A DNA stretch of 64,000 nt from Flectonema sp. DT1601 (taxonomy: Eukaryota > Euglenozoa > Diplonemea > Diplonemida > Diplonemidae): NCBI GenBank assembly GCA_964019425.1, contig OZ025854.1, positions 487,106 through 551,105 of the forward strand. The letters run 5' to 3'. Positions 42,813-52,682 of the stretch are shown here, piece after piece. The notes under the pieces were generated by a model. That model was not told the origin of the DNA. It did not search any database and worked only from the letters and a program-made list of their open reading frames with translations. Positions within the stretch are counted from its first letter, which is position 1; each line of letters starts with the position of its first letter. A program made the position numbers and the translations under genes.

Positions 42813-44969
42813 ATGTCACATAAACGAAAAGGCTACAGTCCCGTACTGGATACGTTTATAACACGAGATGACGACTGGTCTTCGAAACTCGTACAACCAC
42901 CGAGTATGGAAGGACACAGCTGTGTAAGTTGGAAAGATCGAATGATTGTGTTTGGAGGTACTAACAGAACTCTCATGTTTAGTGACATCTGGCTGTTTTC
43001 AACTGAAAGTCGGAGATGGAGGAAAGTACGGACAACTGGAAGCATCCCACTAGGAAGACACTCCCACAGTGCAACAATATGTGATGGAAAAATGTATATT
43101 TTTGGTGGTTTCGGGCTTGGAGGTATAACAAACAACAGTCAAATCCAATCACATGAACCAGGTCTGCCTTCACCAAAGCAGTTGGGACATAATACTGGAC
43201 TACCTGAACAACTAACAAAGCCACAAGACGTCCAAAAACCAGATTCATCCAAAGGACGCAAGCCAATGCAAGTTGAGTTATTAGACATAACGAAACCATC
43301 TGCCTGGCATAAAGACGATGACACCTATCAAATGATTAAATGCGGAGTTTTAAATAGCATGTTTTGTCTAAACCTTGCGAGTAATGATTGGACAGAAATA
43401 AAACCTCCGGTTGGAGGAAGTCATATTCAAAACCACAGCTCTGTGATATACAAGTCGAGGATATATTATTTTGGTGGTAGTGTGTTGGGTGGAAAAACAA
43501 ATCAAGTCAGAGCATTTTGCTGTAAAACAGGAAAATGGTTACCAACGTCAGCAACCAACCCAGAACAGGTAGACAACAATTCTATGGGAGAGCACACTCC
43601 TACTGTACGAAGCGGACATACATCTGTAAGTTGGAAAAAGCTGATGGTAGTATTCGGAGGTAGGCTGAATAAAACATCGTTGTCCGACAGAATTTTTCGG
43701 TATAATTTTGAAACAGGTCAGTGGGCACCTGTGAACAATCAAACACAAATAACACCACCTGCTCGCTACAACCATTCAGCTATTCAATGGAATGGTAACA
43801 TGATTATTATTGGAGGATGTTGCTTGACTGATCCTTCTTCACATCATGAGCCATCAGTACTGGGATCATCTGAGTCAAAGTCTAGACCTGGAAGTGCAGC
43901 ACCTATTAAAGATTCTCACGCGAAGATTATTTTAGATGATTGTTTTTGTTTTAATCTGTACACTCAAGAGTGGCGTCAGGTTTCTCTGACTCAGTCTGTT
44001 CCACGGATGCGACACACTGCGGTATGTACTTCAGAGTGTACAAGTAGTCAATCTGAGGTAAGTCAAATAATTTCAATCTTTGGAGGAGCATCTCTGATAT
44101 CTACTAGACGAGGAGTGACTGAAGAACAACAAACAAACTCGTTAACGGTGATAGAGTTTGCGAAGAAACGGGTGAGACGAACTCAAAAAACAATTCAACC
44201 GACAGCTGTGAGTAGATTACCATCACCCCCACGACAGTCTGGAGATGTTATACGGTTAGTACCAACCCGACCGTCAACGAGAAATCAAACACCTTCTCCT
44301 CATGTGTCACCCCAATCCAGACCTAACTCTGCTCGTGGTCCCTGGATAGTTAAAACATCAAAGGCTACTACCGCTCGTGAGTTTGGTAGCGTCTTCAATG
44401 AAGATTATAATCAAATAAAACCAACAGTCGTAAAGTTACAAGATCTGAATTCTATCATCTCCCGACTCGCAAACGCCAACAGAGAACGACTCAAGATGCA
44501 AATATTATACGAAAAATACGTCACCAACTTAACAGACACGAGAGAAATGACTAAAAATGAACAAAAAGAATCAATAAAACGACTGTATGTGCAAGCAACC
44601 GCAGCTTCGCAAAAGCAGCAAAAAGTTCTTCGAGATCGATACCTGAAGAGTACGAGGCAACGGTGTAGAGTACCCCAAGCTCTCATTGAAGATATGGTCA
44701 CTCGATTACACAGGGTACCAAAGCGAAAATTTCCTGAAATGCCAAGTTATCCAAAAAGTTCACCAGAGCAGGCTGCAGAAACTGTCAATCGACTCTTTTA
44801 TGATGGCGTTAAGAATTCTTCTGATGTCAAGTCTATCCTGGCAGATCGATATTGTCCTCAGAAGACAGGACCAACAAAGAGTCAACAACAGATAAATGAC
44901 ATGGTTCTGCGGTTATACTCCCACGAACAACCATTTCTGAAAGCATCTGGGGCTACGCAAGTCGCCTGA
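42813..44969 (+). CDS. Kelch-repeat protein with C-terminal RLY-type repeats
   Basis: The start ATG 42813 lies 12 nt after the acceptor TTTCTTTACAG (AG 42799-42800). The 718-residue protein has a kelch propeller over about residues 25-450 (CVSWKDRMIVFGGT, SATICDGKMYIFGGFG, SSVIYKSRIYYFGGS, VSWKKLMVVFGGR, SAIQWNGNMIIIGGC). A Ser/Pro-rich linker follows (about 470-530). The C-terminal 180 residues carry spaced repeats of the form [IV]-x-R-L-[YFH] followed about 15 residues later by L-x-D-R-Y (IKRLYVQA... VLRDRYL; VNRLFYDGV... ILADRYC; VLRLYSHE). Such repeats are, from memory, common in kinetoplastid cytoskeletal proteins. Kelch propellers bind proteins. A structural or flagellar role is possible. 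Confidence 0.82.
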   Translation: MSHKRKGYSPVLDTFITRDDDWSSKLVQPPSMEGHSCVSWKDRMIVFGGTNRTLMFSDIWLFSTESRRWRKVRTTGSIPLGRHSHSATICDGKMYIFGGFGLGGITNNSQIQSHEPGLPSPKQLGHNTGLPEQLTKPQDVQKPDSSKGRKPMQVELLDITKPSAWHKDDDTYQMIKCGVLNSMFCLNLASNDWTEIKPPVGGSHIQNHSSVIYKSRIYYFGGSVLGGKTNQVRAFCCKTGKWLPTSATNPEQVDNNSMGEHTPTVRSGHTSVSWKKLMVVFGGRLNKTSLSDRIFRYNFETGQWAPVNNQTQITPPARYNHSAIQWNGNMIIIGGCCLTDPSSHHEPSVLGSSESKSRPGSAAPIKDSHAKIILDDCFCFNLYTQEWRQVSLTQSVPRMRHTAVCTSECTSSQSEVSQIISIFGGASLISTRRGVTEEQQTNSLTVIEFAKKRVRRTQKTIQPTAVSRLPSPPRQSGDVIRLVPTRPSTRNQTPSPHVSPQSRPNSARGPWIVKTSKATTAREFGSVFNEDYNQIKPTVVKLQDLNSIISRLANANRERLKMQILYEKYVTNLTDTREMTKNEQKESIKRLYVQATAASQKQQKVLRDRYLKSTRQRCRVPQALIEDMVTRLHRVPKRKFPEMPSYPKSSPEQAAETVNRLFYDGVKNSSDVKSILADRYCPQKTGPTKSQQQINDMVLRLYSHEQPFLKASGATQVA

Positions 44970-45226
44970 TGGTTTCTTGTTACTGAAGTCTTTTTCCTCT
45001 CTTAGTTTACACGGAGGGTCTGTAGATCATTTTTAGATCCTTTTTTTTTTTTCCTTTTCTATTTCGGCTGCTTGTTTAGTCATTGAAATCGATTTCTATC
45101 TACTTTCATAACCAAAAAAAAAAAAAAAAGACAACACGCTTCTGTTAGTTAGTTAATTAGTGTTTTTACTCTTATTGAATTTTTTTTTTTTTTTTTAAAT
45201 TTCTTAGGTGGGCAGCACATGCAAAT
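44970..45226. other. Short spacer with acceptor and overlapping upstream ORF
   Basis: A T tract ends in TTCTTAG (45206-45207), followed by GTGGGCAG. An ATG at 45219 opens a nine-codon ORF (MQICLMTTG) that ends at TAA 45246-45248, out of frame with and overlapping the main start at 45227. Confidence 0.5.
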
Positions 45227-48200
45227 ATGTCTGATGACGACTGGGTAATGAATGAAGAAGAAGGGGAAGACAAGTACCCTGTATTACTATGTTACGACGG
45301 TGCTGATGTTCAGCAGAATGCTATGGAGTTGCACACACTCGCTCAAAGTTGTGGATTGATGTCTAATGTGGCACCTCTTTCATTATTTAGTAAGGTCGGC
45401 TTCTTAACATCACCAATTGTAATAATCCTTACTGGAAATGAAACTGAGAAGAATTGTCCATTGTTCTGGAAGGCTATAAACTTTTCTCATAAACCTGGGT
45501 GGCTAACTGGAATGAATCATTGTGTGTTGGGTAATTCATACATTTCTGATAAATTAAAGTCACTCGGATCCAACCCAGTTTTTGAAGAAGTGAAAGGACA
45601 GTCAAACCTACTCGAGTCTTTTCAAAATATTTTTGAAAAATTTCCCATTGATGATGGTGTGCGTCCTACTGCTGCCTTACCACGGGCTAAGAAACCAGTC
45701 ACAGCTGCACCTGCAAATGGAGCTCCTGCTAAGGTAGCAAAAGTAGGACCAGGTGGTGTTCCTTCAGCACGTGAACAAAACTCAACACCTGTAGCAGCTG
45801 TACCGACATTAGTTACCCCTCCTCCTACTACTGCAACACCTGATAACAGTTTTATTAGAATTGACGTGAAACTTGAGAGAAAAGGACAACGTCTTGGAGC
45901 TCAATGGTCTCAAAAAGAAGACACCAGCGAAGTCTTCGTTGGATCAGTGAAAGCTGGATCACTATTCGCTGGACTCGGAATCCGTGCTGGTCTAAAAGTA
46001 GAAATGGTTGATGGGGTAGAAATCATGGGTGAGATTGTACTACAGAGAAAGATCGACGAGATGAGAACTAACTTAGGTGGCGTTTTGGAATTCAGCGATC
46101 CCAACGGAGTTATAGAAAGTGACGATGAAGATGACACCATGGCTGTTGGTACGGCGGCAGAGACATCTAAAGCAGCACCGTCTGCGAAAGCTGCAAAGCC
46201 AAAAATTATATTTCTATTCGCTTCTCAAACTGGAAATGCTGAGGCTATCTCTCATGAAATCGAGGGTGAGATTCGTGCGGAAGGTTTTCCAACTGAACTC
46301 GGTAAGCTGAGCGACTACGAAAAACTTGGATTCGGAACCCCTGGCACTATCACAGTCTTTATTATATCGACGACTGGTGACGGAGAAATCCCTGATAACG
46401 GTAGAAAGTTTTTGAGAATGTTGAAAAAGAAACCTGAATCTGTAAACAAAACACTTACATACGCAGTCCTAGCACTCGGTGACCAAAATTATGATCGCTT
46501 CTGCCACGCTGGTAAAACAGTCGATAAACTACTTCAAGACATCGGATGTAGTCACATCTGTGACACTGGCTGTGCAGACGACGGTTGTGGATTAGAGATA
46601 GTAGTAGAGCCTTGGAGAATCCAGCTAAAAAACTCTTTGGTAAATCTGATGGAAGCACCTATTGCTATCCCAGTTGCAATTCCTGAAACAATGCCACCCC
46701 CAGCCAGTAATATAAGTAGAAACATATCAGACCGTCGAGTTTTAATTATGTACGGCTCCCAAACTGGTAACAGTGAAGCTATTGCTCGTGGACTCGCGGA
46801 GGTCGCGAATGAAACAGACATCAAACAGACGTTCATACCTGCTAATAAATACAAATCAGTTAATTGGGAGACTTATTCAGTAGTTATAATGGTAATATCA
46901 ACTACAGGTGATGGTGAGCATTGCGACAACAGCGGTTCCTTTGCAAGGTTTCTCGCAAAACCACATCCAGAAGATATGTTAAAGGGAATGAAATACACTG
47001 TCTTGGCTCTCGGAGATCAAAACTACCCAAACTTTTGTAATGCGGGTAAAAGAATTGATAAACGAATGTCGGATGTTGGTGCGGAGAGGTTCTACGAGTC
47101 TGGCTTTGCCGATGACGGTGTCGGATTGGAAGTTGTAGTCGAACCTTGGAAACAGAAATTATGGCCTGCCCTACTCGGATTATGGGCAGACACAATTCAG
47201 TTGTCTCCACAAATTGCTCCACTACTTCGTAAAGTAAGCCCCCTTCAAAGGCCACTGGACTTGCAAAATCCTGCTTCGGAGCAACGAACATCTGACAGAG
47301 CTTCATCAGATGTCTCTTCTTATTATGAGATTAGACATGGTCAGTGTAATCCATTTTATGCGAAGATACATTCATGGGAGACGATGACAACTGACACTGA
47401 CTTACCAACTTATCGAGTTACTCTTAATGTAGCTGAATCACAAATAGAGTGGACACCTGGTGACGCAATAGGCGTACTTCCATGTAATAGCGATACAGCT
47501 GTTGATTATGTGTTGCAGAGGCTTTCTGTTCAGCCACTGGCAGACTTTCCAAGACCACGAGGAGGTGCGACAGCTGATCGTATAAAATCACCTATATACG
47601 ATGCCATTCGATGGCCGTTAACTAATAGACAGGTTATTTTAAGACATATGGATTTGTTTATTAGAAAGATGGAAACACTTCGTTTCTTGGCCTCCCACTG
47701 CAAAGAAAAGCAAGACAGAGATATTCTTGCAGAATGGTCAACATCAAGTAAACTGTTTAGAGAACGTGTTTTAAACCGTAGGCTGACTCTTTGTGATATT
47801 CTACTTCGGTTTGATTCGTGTCAACCCGACTTTAAGAACGTTGTTGAAGCATGTAGTGTACTGCAGCCGAGATACTACAGCGTGGCATCCGCAAAGGAGG
47901 TCAACCCGCATCTGCTTGAATTCTGCTTTCACATGGTTTCTCACAGAGTTGGTGATAAAAAGATAACGGGAGTCTGTACCAGTTGGATGGAAACACTTTT
48001 AAAGCATCACTTCCAACCAAACTCTAACATATCAATACCTGTCTTCTTGAAAACAACTCCGGAATTTTCAGTTCCTGAAGATTTGTCTCACCCTGTCATA
48101 ATGATTGGTCCTGGTACGGGTGTCGCTCCTTTTGTAAGTTTCTTACAACATCGACATTATGCTATGCAACAGGCATTAAAGAATAGACATTTAGTTCAAG

Positions 48201-48679
48201 TCCCTGCTGTTGGTGGTATTGCTTCTGCGATTGGCATTGAAGGAGAAGATAGTCATTTACAAAATGGTGGTGTCATTTCACCGGCGGAAGCAAAAGTTGT
48301 TGGAGAAACACATCTTTTCTTTGGATGCAAACACCACAATACAGATTATATTTTTAGGGACGAACTTGAAGGATTCGTGAACAATCAAACATTGCGCTAC
48401 CTTCACACTGCTTTCTCTCAAGAAGAAGACGACGCGTACTGGTACGGAGGTGTTTACGTCCAAGACAAAATGATGGATATATCAGGTCGACTTGCGACAC
48501 TAATCCAATCTCGAAACGCTTACATATACGTTTGTGGAGATGCGAAGAGTATGGCAAAGGACGTTCACAGAGTTTTAATTGAAATTTTAGTTGAGTCAAA
48601 GCGAATGACCAGCCTTGAAGCAAATGAAATGTTAGCTGAACTCCAATCTAAGGGAAGATACCAACGTGATTTGTGGTAG
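45227..48679 (+). CDS. NADPH-dependent diflavin reductase with three flavodoxin-like domains and a PDZ-like domain
   Basis: This 1150-residue protein is a cytochrome-P450-reductase-type enzyme with extra modules. Residues 17-145 form a degenerate flavodoxin-like domain (YPVLLCYDGADVQQNAMEL in place of the SQTGN phosphate loop). Residues 207-293 look like a PDZ domain (VFVGSVKAGSLFAGLGIRAG). Two intact flavodoxin domains follow: about 325-470 (LFASQTGNAEAISHEI, STTGDGEIPDNGRKF, LGDQNYDRF) and 503-650 (MYGSQTGNSEAIARGL, STTGDGEHCDNS, LGDQNYPNF). The FAD/NADPH part has RYYSVAS near 885, GPGTGVAPFVSFLQHR near 963, YVCGDAKSMAKDVH, and a terminal Trp (RYQRDLW) as in P450 reductase. It would pass electrons from NADPH via FAD to FMN and an unknown acceptor. 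No membrane anchor is seen. Confidence 0.88.
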   Translation: MSDDDWVMNEEEGEDKYPVLLCYDGADVQQNAMELHTLAQSCGLMSNVAPLSLFSKVGFLTSPIVIILTGNETEKNCPLFWKAINFSHKPGWLTGMNHCVLGNSYISDKLKSLGSNPVFEEVKGQSNLLESFQNIFEKFPIDDGVRPTAALPRAKKPVTAAPANGAPAKVAKVGPGGVPSAREQNSTPVAAVPTLVTPPPTTATPDNSFIRIDVKLERKGQRLGAQWSQKEDTSEVFVGSVKAGSLFAGLGIRAGLKVEMVDGVEIMGEIVLQRKIDEMRTNLGGVLEFSDPNGVIESDDEDDTMAVGTAAETSKAAPSAKAAKPKIIFLFASQTGNAEAISHEIEGEIRAEGFPTELGKLSDYEKLGFGTPGTITVFIISTTGDGEIPDNGRKFLRMLKKKPESVNKTLTYAVLALGDQNYDRFCHAGKTVDKLLQDIGCSHICDTGCADDGCGLEIVVEPWRIQLKNSLVNLMEAPIAIPVAIPETMPPPASNISRNISDRRVLIMYGSQTGNSEAIARGLAEVANETDIKQTFIPANKYKSVNWETYSVVIMVISTTGDGEHCDNSGSFARFLAKPHPEDMLKGMKYTVLALGDQNYPNFCNAGKRIDKRMSDVGAERFYESGFADDGVGLEVVVEPWKQKLWPALLGLWADTIQLSPQIAPLLRKVSPLQRPLDLQNPASEQRTSDRASSDVSSYYEIRHGQCNPFYAKIHSWETMTTDTDLPTYRVTLNVAESQIEWTPGDAIGVLPCNSDTAVDYVLQRLSVQPLADFPRPRGGATADRIKSPIYDAIRWPLTNRQVILRHMDLFIRKMETLRFLASHCKEKQDRDILAEWSTSSKLFRERVLNRRLTLCDILLRFDSCQPDFKNVVEACSVLQPRYYSVASAKEVNPHLLEFCFHMVSHRVGDKKITGVCTSWMETLLKHHFQPNSNISIPVFLKTTPEFSVPEDLSHPVIMIGPGTGVAPFVSFLQHRHYAMQQALKNRHLVQVPAVGGIASAIGIEGEDSHLQNGGVISPAEAKVVGETHLFFGCKHHNTDYIFRDELEGFVNNQTLRYLHTAFSQEEDDAYWYGGVYVQDKMMDISGRLATLIQSRNAYIYVCGDAKSMAKDVHRVLIEILVESKRMTSLEANEMLAELQSKGRYQRDLW

Positions 48680-49730
48680 TTTTCGTTTCACTAATTTAAA
48701 TAAAATAATAAAAAAAAATTGAAGAAAGAAAAAAAAAAAAAAAAAAAAAAGAGAGTCATTGAATTGCAAGCCGTTCATACTCTTTTAGCTGAAATTAGTT
48801 ATTCTTTTTAGTCATCAAAGTACTGGAAATAAAAAATTAAAACGCACAACGTTACCGCGTTGTTAGCAGGAACAGACTCACGTGAACAAGCATGAAAAAA
48901 AAAAAAAAAAAGTATTATTAAAAGCAATAAAAACAACAACAAAAAAAAAAACAGTTAAAAACCACTAAAATTCCCATTTTTTTTTTCTTTCGCGTGTGCT
49001 ACGTCCTCTTGTAAGGTTGTGACATATGGTGGTAACCTTTTTTTTTGAAAAAGAACATTTAACAAAGAAAATATTTATAAAAAAAAAAAAAAAAAAAACG
49101 TATTGCAACGACTGCTTAATCTCATCTTTAAATCCGTATTCTTTCGATCTACAGAATAATTTGTTTTTTTGTTTTTCTTTTAGAAAAAAAGCGACACCAG
49201 TGCTAATAATTGAGAGGCTACATACCTTTCTGTTGTTGTAACGCCTCCTACATGGAAGACTATAAAACTTATTTTGTTTTTTTTTTCCTTTTTTTTTTTT
49301 GAATGGATTTGATTATGAGAATCAGTTATGGCGTTGCATTCCTTAAAGCATGTTATACTTATGCTATCTGAAGAATAGAAAAAAAAAAAAAAAAAAAAAA
49401 CTTAACCCCCGACGATCCTATCCAGCTTCAGAGAGTAGTCTCAATGTTGATTGTGCGTATTGGAAAATAGAGGAAGGGAGGGGAGGGGGGGGGAAAAAAA
49501 ACATAAAAAAAAAAAAAAGATATGGAAAAAGAGCAAAACCAGAGAATCCTTGAATCAGGTGTCCCACACAAAATGCCAAAAAAACATCTGATGGTTTCTT
49601 CTATCACAAGACTTAATGAACAGAGTGACCCCAATTGTCGTTGATATTTTATATTCCACTCCTTACAGGTCTGTTTATCACGGCCTCTTCCCCTTTCCCT
49701 TACGGAGGCCCTTAATTACCTACTAATCTA
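48680..49730. other. Intergenic spacer
   Basis: No gene is seen. A 6-bp hairpin ACAACG/CGTTGT (48846-48863) lies 170 nt past the reductase stop. The acceptor for the next gene is TCCTTACAG (AG 49667-49668), leaving a 62-nt leader. Confidence 0.5.
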
Positions 49731-51144
49731 ATGCCTGGAAGAAGGAAGAAGGAAAGCAAAACCTTTGCTTTGGGATCAGAGACGTTCTTAAACTGGGCAG
49801 ATGACAACCCAAGTGACGAAGAGCAGCCAATTCAGGACGAGGGAAAGAAAGGAGGAAAGCGTGAGCCAAGGTGGGGTGGAGGTGGTGATGACTGGCGTAC
49901 TAATGTAGGAGGAGATTCGGGTGGAAACGGCGGTTGGAGAGGTGGAGGTGGTGACAGGGGTGAATCCAAGGGTGAGGAACGCACCTGGCCAAACAAAGCG
50001 CCTTTCACAGCCTTCGTTGGTTCCCTCCCATTCGATACCACCACCGAGCAGCTCAAGAACCTCTTTGATGGATCCACTAGTGCTAGAATTATGAAAGGAA
50101 GTGGTGAATCAAAGGGTTACGGATACGTTGAATTCGAGACTCTCGAGTTCCTTAAGGTAGCAGTTGGACGTGACGGAGAGTCATTTGGAGGAAGAAAGCT
50201 CCGCATTGACGTTACTGAGCCAAAGGAAGGTGGAAAGGGAAGCAACTTCAACGCGTTTGCAGAAGATTGGAGAGGCAGCATGGGATCCCAGAGCCAACCA
50301 GCTGGATCACCGAGTGATGTGAGGGGAGGATATGGAGCCAAGGGCGGAAAGGGAGCAGGAGGAGGTAAGGGAGGAGGAGGTGGCGGTTTTAGGGCCGACT
50401 TCTCAAGAGATGCATTCGGAGGAGCAGCCGCCGAAGAGCAGAACGAGAGACCTAAGCGTGGACTAGGAATCGGAGGAGGTGGTGGTGGATTCGCAAACTT
50501 TTCTCGCGATGCTTTAGGCTCTGAACTCCGTTCCGAAGAGAGGCCTGAACGTCCAGCACGCCCAGCACCTTCGGCATTTTCAAGAGACGAAATGGGAACT
50601 GGCATGGAAGAAAAGAAAACTGAAGAAAAGAGACCAGACAGAAGAGGCCCAACCTTTTCTAAAGTCGCGCCAACCAGAGAATTCTTCGGAGCCGGAACCC
50701 GCCAACAGGAATCAGCACCGGCAAGACCAGCAGCTGCGGCAAAGTCATCGTGGGAGGACGAACAAGATGTCGTTGTGGTATGTTTTTATACTTCTATTCA
50801 AGTCAGTCTTATCATTTAAATACTATTTTACAAACAGGCGAAGACAGAAAGCAAACCTGCGGAACCATCAAAGGAGGAACCAGCTCCAGCTGAAGAGGAA
50901 AAGCCAAAGAAGAAGAAGAAGGAAATTCCAAAGGTTGACAGGGTATGAAATATTTTATATTTGAATAAATACTTTCCTAAAATACTATTTTATAATACAC
51001 ACACGACACCAACAGAACGGATGGACCACAACTAACGATTCTGTTGAGATCAAGAAATCAGTTCCAAACATGCCAAAGGATGAGAAGAAGGCTAAGAAGA
51101 AGGAACCAGGTAACTTGTGGGCGGCATTAGGAAAGAAGCGTTAA
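49731..51144 (+). CDS. eIF4B-like RRM protein, three exons
   Basis: Exons are 49731-50777, 50838-50942 and 51016-51144, all phase 0, encoding 426 residues. The N-terminus has KTFALGSETFLNWADD, as in eIF4B-type proteins. A single RRM (about residues 85-160: AFVGSLPFDTTTEQLKNLF, GYGYVEFETLEFL, GGRKLRIDVTEP) is followed by Gly-rich segments and a repeated F-S-R-D-A/E motif (ADFSRDAFG, ANFSRDALG, SAFSRDEMG). The tail is Lys/Glu/Pro-rich and ends NLWAALGKKR. eIF4B stimulates the eIF4A helicase during ribosome recruitment. G-rich composition and strong codon preference suggest a highly expressed gene. The three-fold FSRD repeat resembles the internal repeats of fungal eIF4B. Confidence 0.85.
50778..50837 (+). 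other. Cis-spliced intron 1 of eIF4B-like gene
   Basis: 60 nt, the shortest here. It begins GTATGT and ends ACAAACAG, phase 0, and joins EDEQDVVV to AKTESKPAEP. Confidence 0.85.
50943..51015 (+). other. Cis-spliced intron 2 of eIF4B-like gene
   Basis: 73 nt, begins GTATGA and ends ACCAACAG, phase 0, and joins IPKVDR to NGWTTTND. Confidence 0.85.
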
Positions 51145-51672
51145 TCAACTTAATGCGTTGAATGGTATCGTTAGAGTGTTCTTCTGTTTGTCTCTGTACA
51201 AGTTTACGTAAATAACATCATCAGATCGAAAAAAAAAAGCATTGTGAGAGTTTATGACGTTCAGTTCCCGGTCGTTTTTTTTTTTCTCTTTTTTTCTTTT
51301 TTTTTTTTTTCCCCCTCCATTCCTTGTTTCTCTTTTTTTTTTTTTTTTTTTGTTCCCCTTTTCCTCCTTATCTTGCTTTGCTAAAAGTGTAAACAACATA
51401 CCAGGTGTTTGCATTCACTGTTTCTGTCTATCTTATCTTCCATCGATGTAAGTGGCTGCGCCGTTTGGAGCGCGCCTGTGGCTACATTGGGAAGGCAGCA
51501 GCTACGAACAAGAATGCTAAAATAGCTCTTTTACGTTACTTGTCTTAATGTAGGTATCACAACGACGCGTCTTGTTGGAGATGCCTTTGAAAACCTGAAG
51601 AGAGCACTTGTTTATTTTAAGAAGTTATTACGAATAAAAAAAAAAAAAAAAAAAACGTGAGAAAAAGAAGGG

Positions 51673-51707
<35 letters not shown>

Positions 51708-52682
51708 ACATTTTAAAAAAAAAAAAAAAAAAAACCGAATACTAGCTGGCGCTTATTATCTTCTCGTGGAATTTTTTTTAAAATAATTAGATAGTCTAAC
51801 CAAGCAAAAGAAGAAGACAAAAAAAAAAAAAAAAAAAAAAAAAGAAAGCAAATCGCTCTTGTTACGGTAATTTCCCAATACCTCCGCACCCCTCAAGGAC
51901 AATATCTGCAGAGAAATAGAAAAATAGAAGGCAGATTAAGTATCAGTAAGGAAGGAGAAAAAATGAAAGGTAAAAGAAAATAAAGAAAGAAACATATAAC
52001 TGTGGGATCGAAGCGCTGTCGCGCTTCACCCAATTTGTATAGCATTAAATCGATTGTCTCTTAGCCAGTGGCATTTATCTGTTTTATAGTAAAAATCCAT
52101 AGCTTCTAATTTTTTTTTTTTTTTTTTTAAAAATTCTTTTTTTATTCTTTATCCCCGTTCAGTAAAGTGAAAGGGGGATTTGTGTTTAATTAGTGGGGAA
52201 AAAAAAAAAAAAAAAAATAAGAAAAAAAAAAGAAAGTATTTTTATTAAGGCTTATTACTACAGTTGAGGGCAAGTATGGCTTACGTCATAGGTTTGTTGA
52301 AGAAAAGAGGTGGGAAAAAAAAAAGAAAATTTGAATAAAAGAAAAAAAGCTGCAAAGAAAGAAAGTACAGTCATCACTAAGAATCAAAAAAAAAAAAAAA
52401 AAAAAAACCATTATTTTATTTTTCTCTCTTTTTTTTTTTTTTTTCCCTCTTGTTTTTCACTCCTTTTTTATTATTATTTTTTTTTTCTGCACAACAAGTG
52501 AATGTTATTTATTTTGTTCTAAGATCAAGGTGAGTATATTTTTGACAGAAAGTAAAAGCCTTGTTTCCGTTAACACAAACTCCATCCACAGCTGAAACAA
52601 AATATAATAGTACAAGAACTTTCCTTAAGCTTCCTAATTAGATACCCCTCTTTTCATTTTCGACTAACAGCAGGTCACCAAT
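51145..52682. other. Intergenic spacer
   Basis: No gene is seen in 1.5 kb. It includes very long A runs (for example 51673-51706) and a hairpin GAAGCGC-TGTC-GCGCTTC at 52010-52027. Candidate acceptors before the next start are AG 52669-52670 and 52672-52673. Confidence 0.5.
52010..52027. repeat. Perfect GC-rich hairpin, 7-bp arms
   Basis: GAAGCGC and GCGCTTC are separated by TGTC. This is unusually GC-rich for the surrounding AT-rich spacer. Confidence 0.6.
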
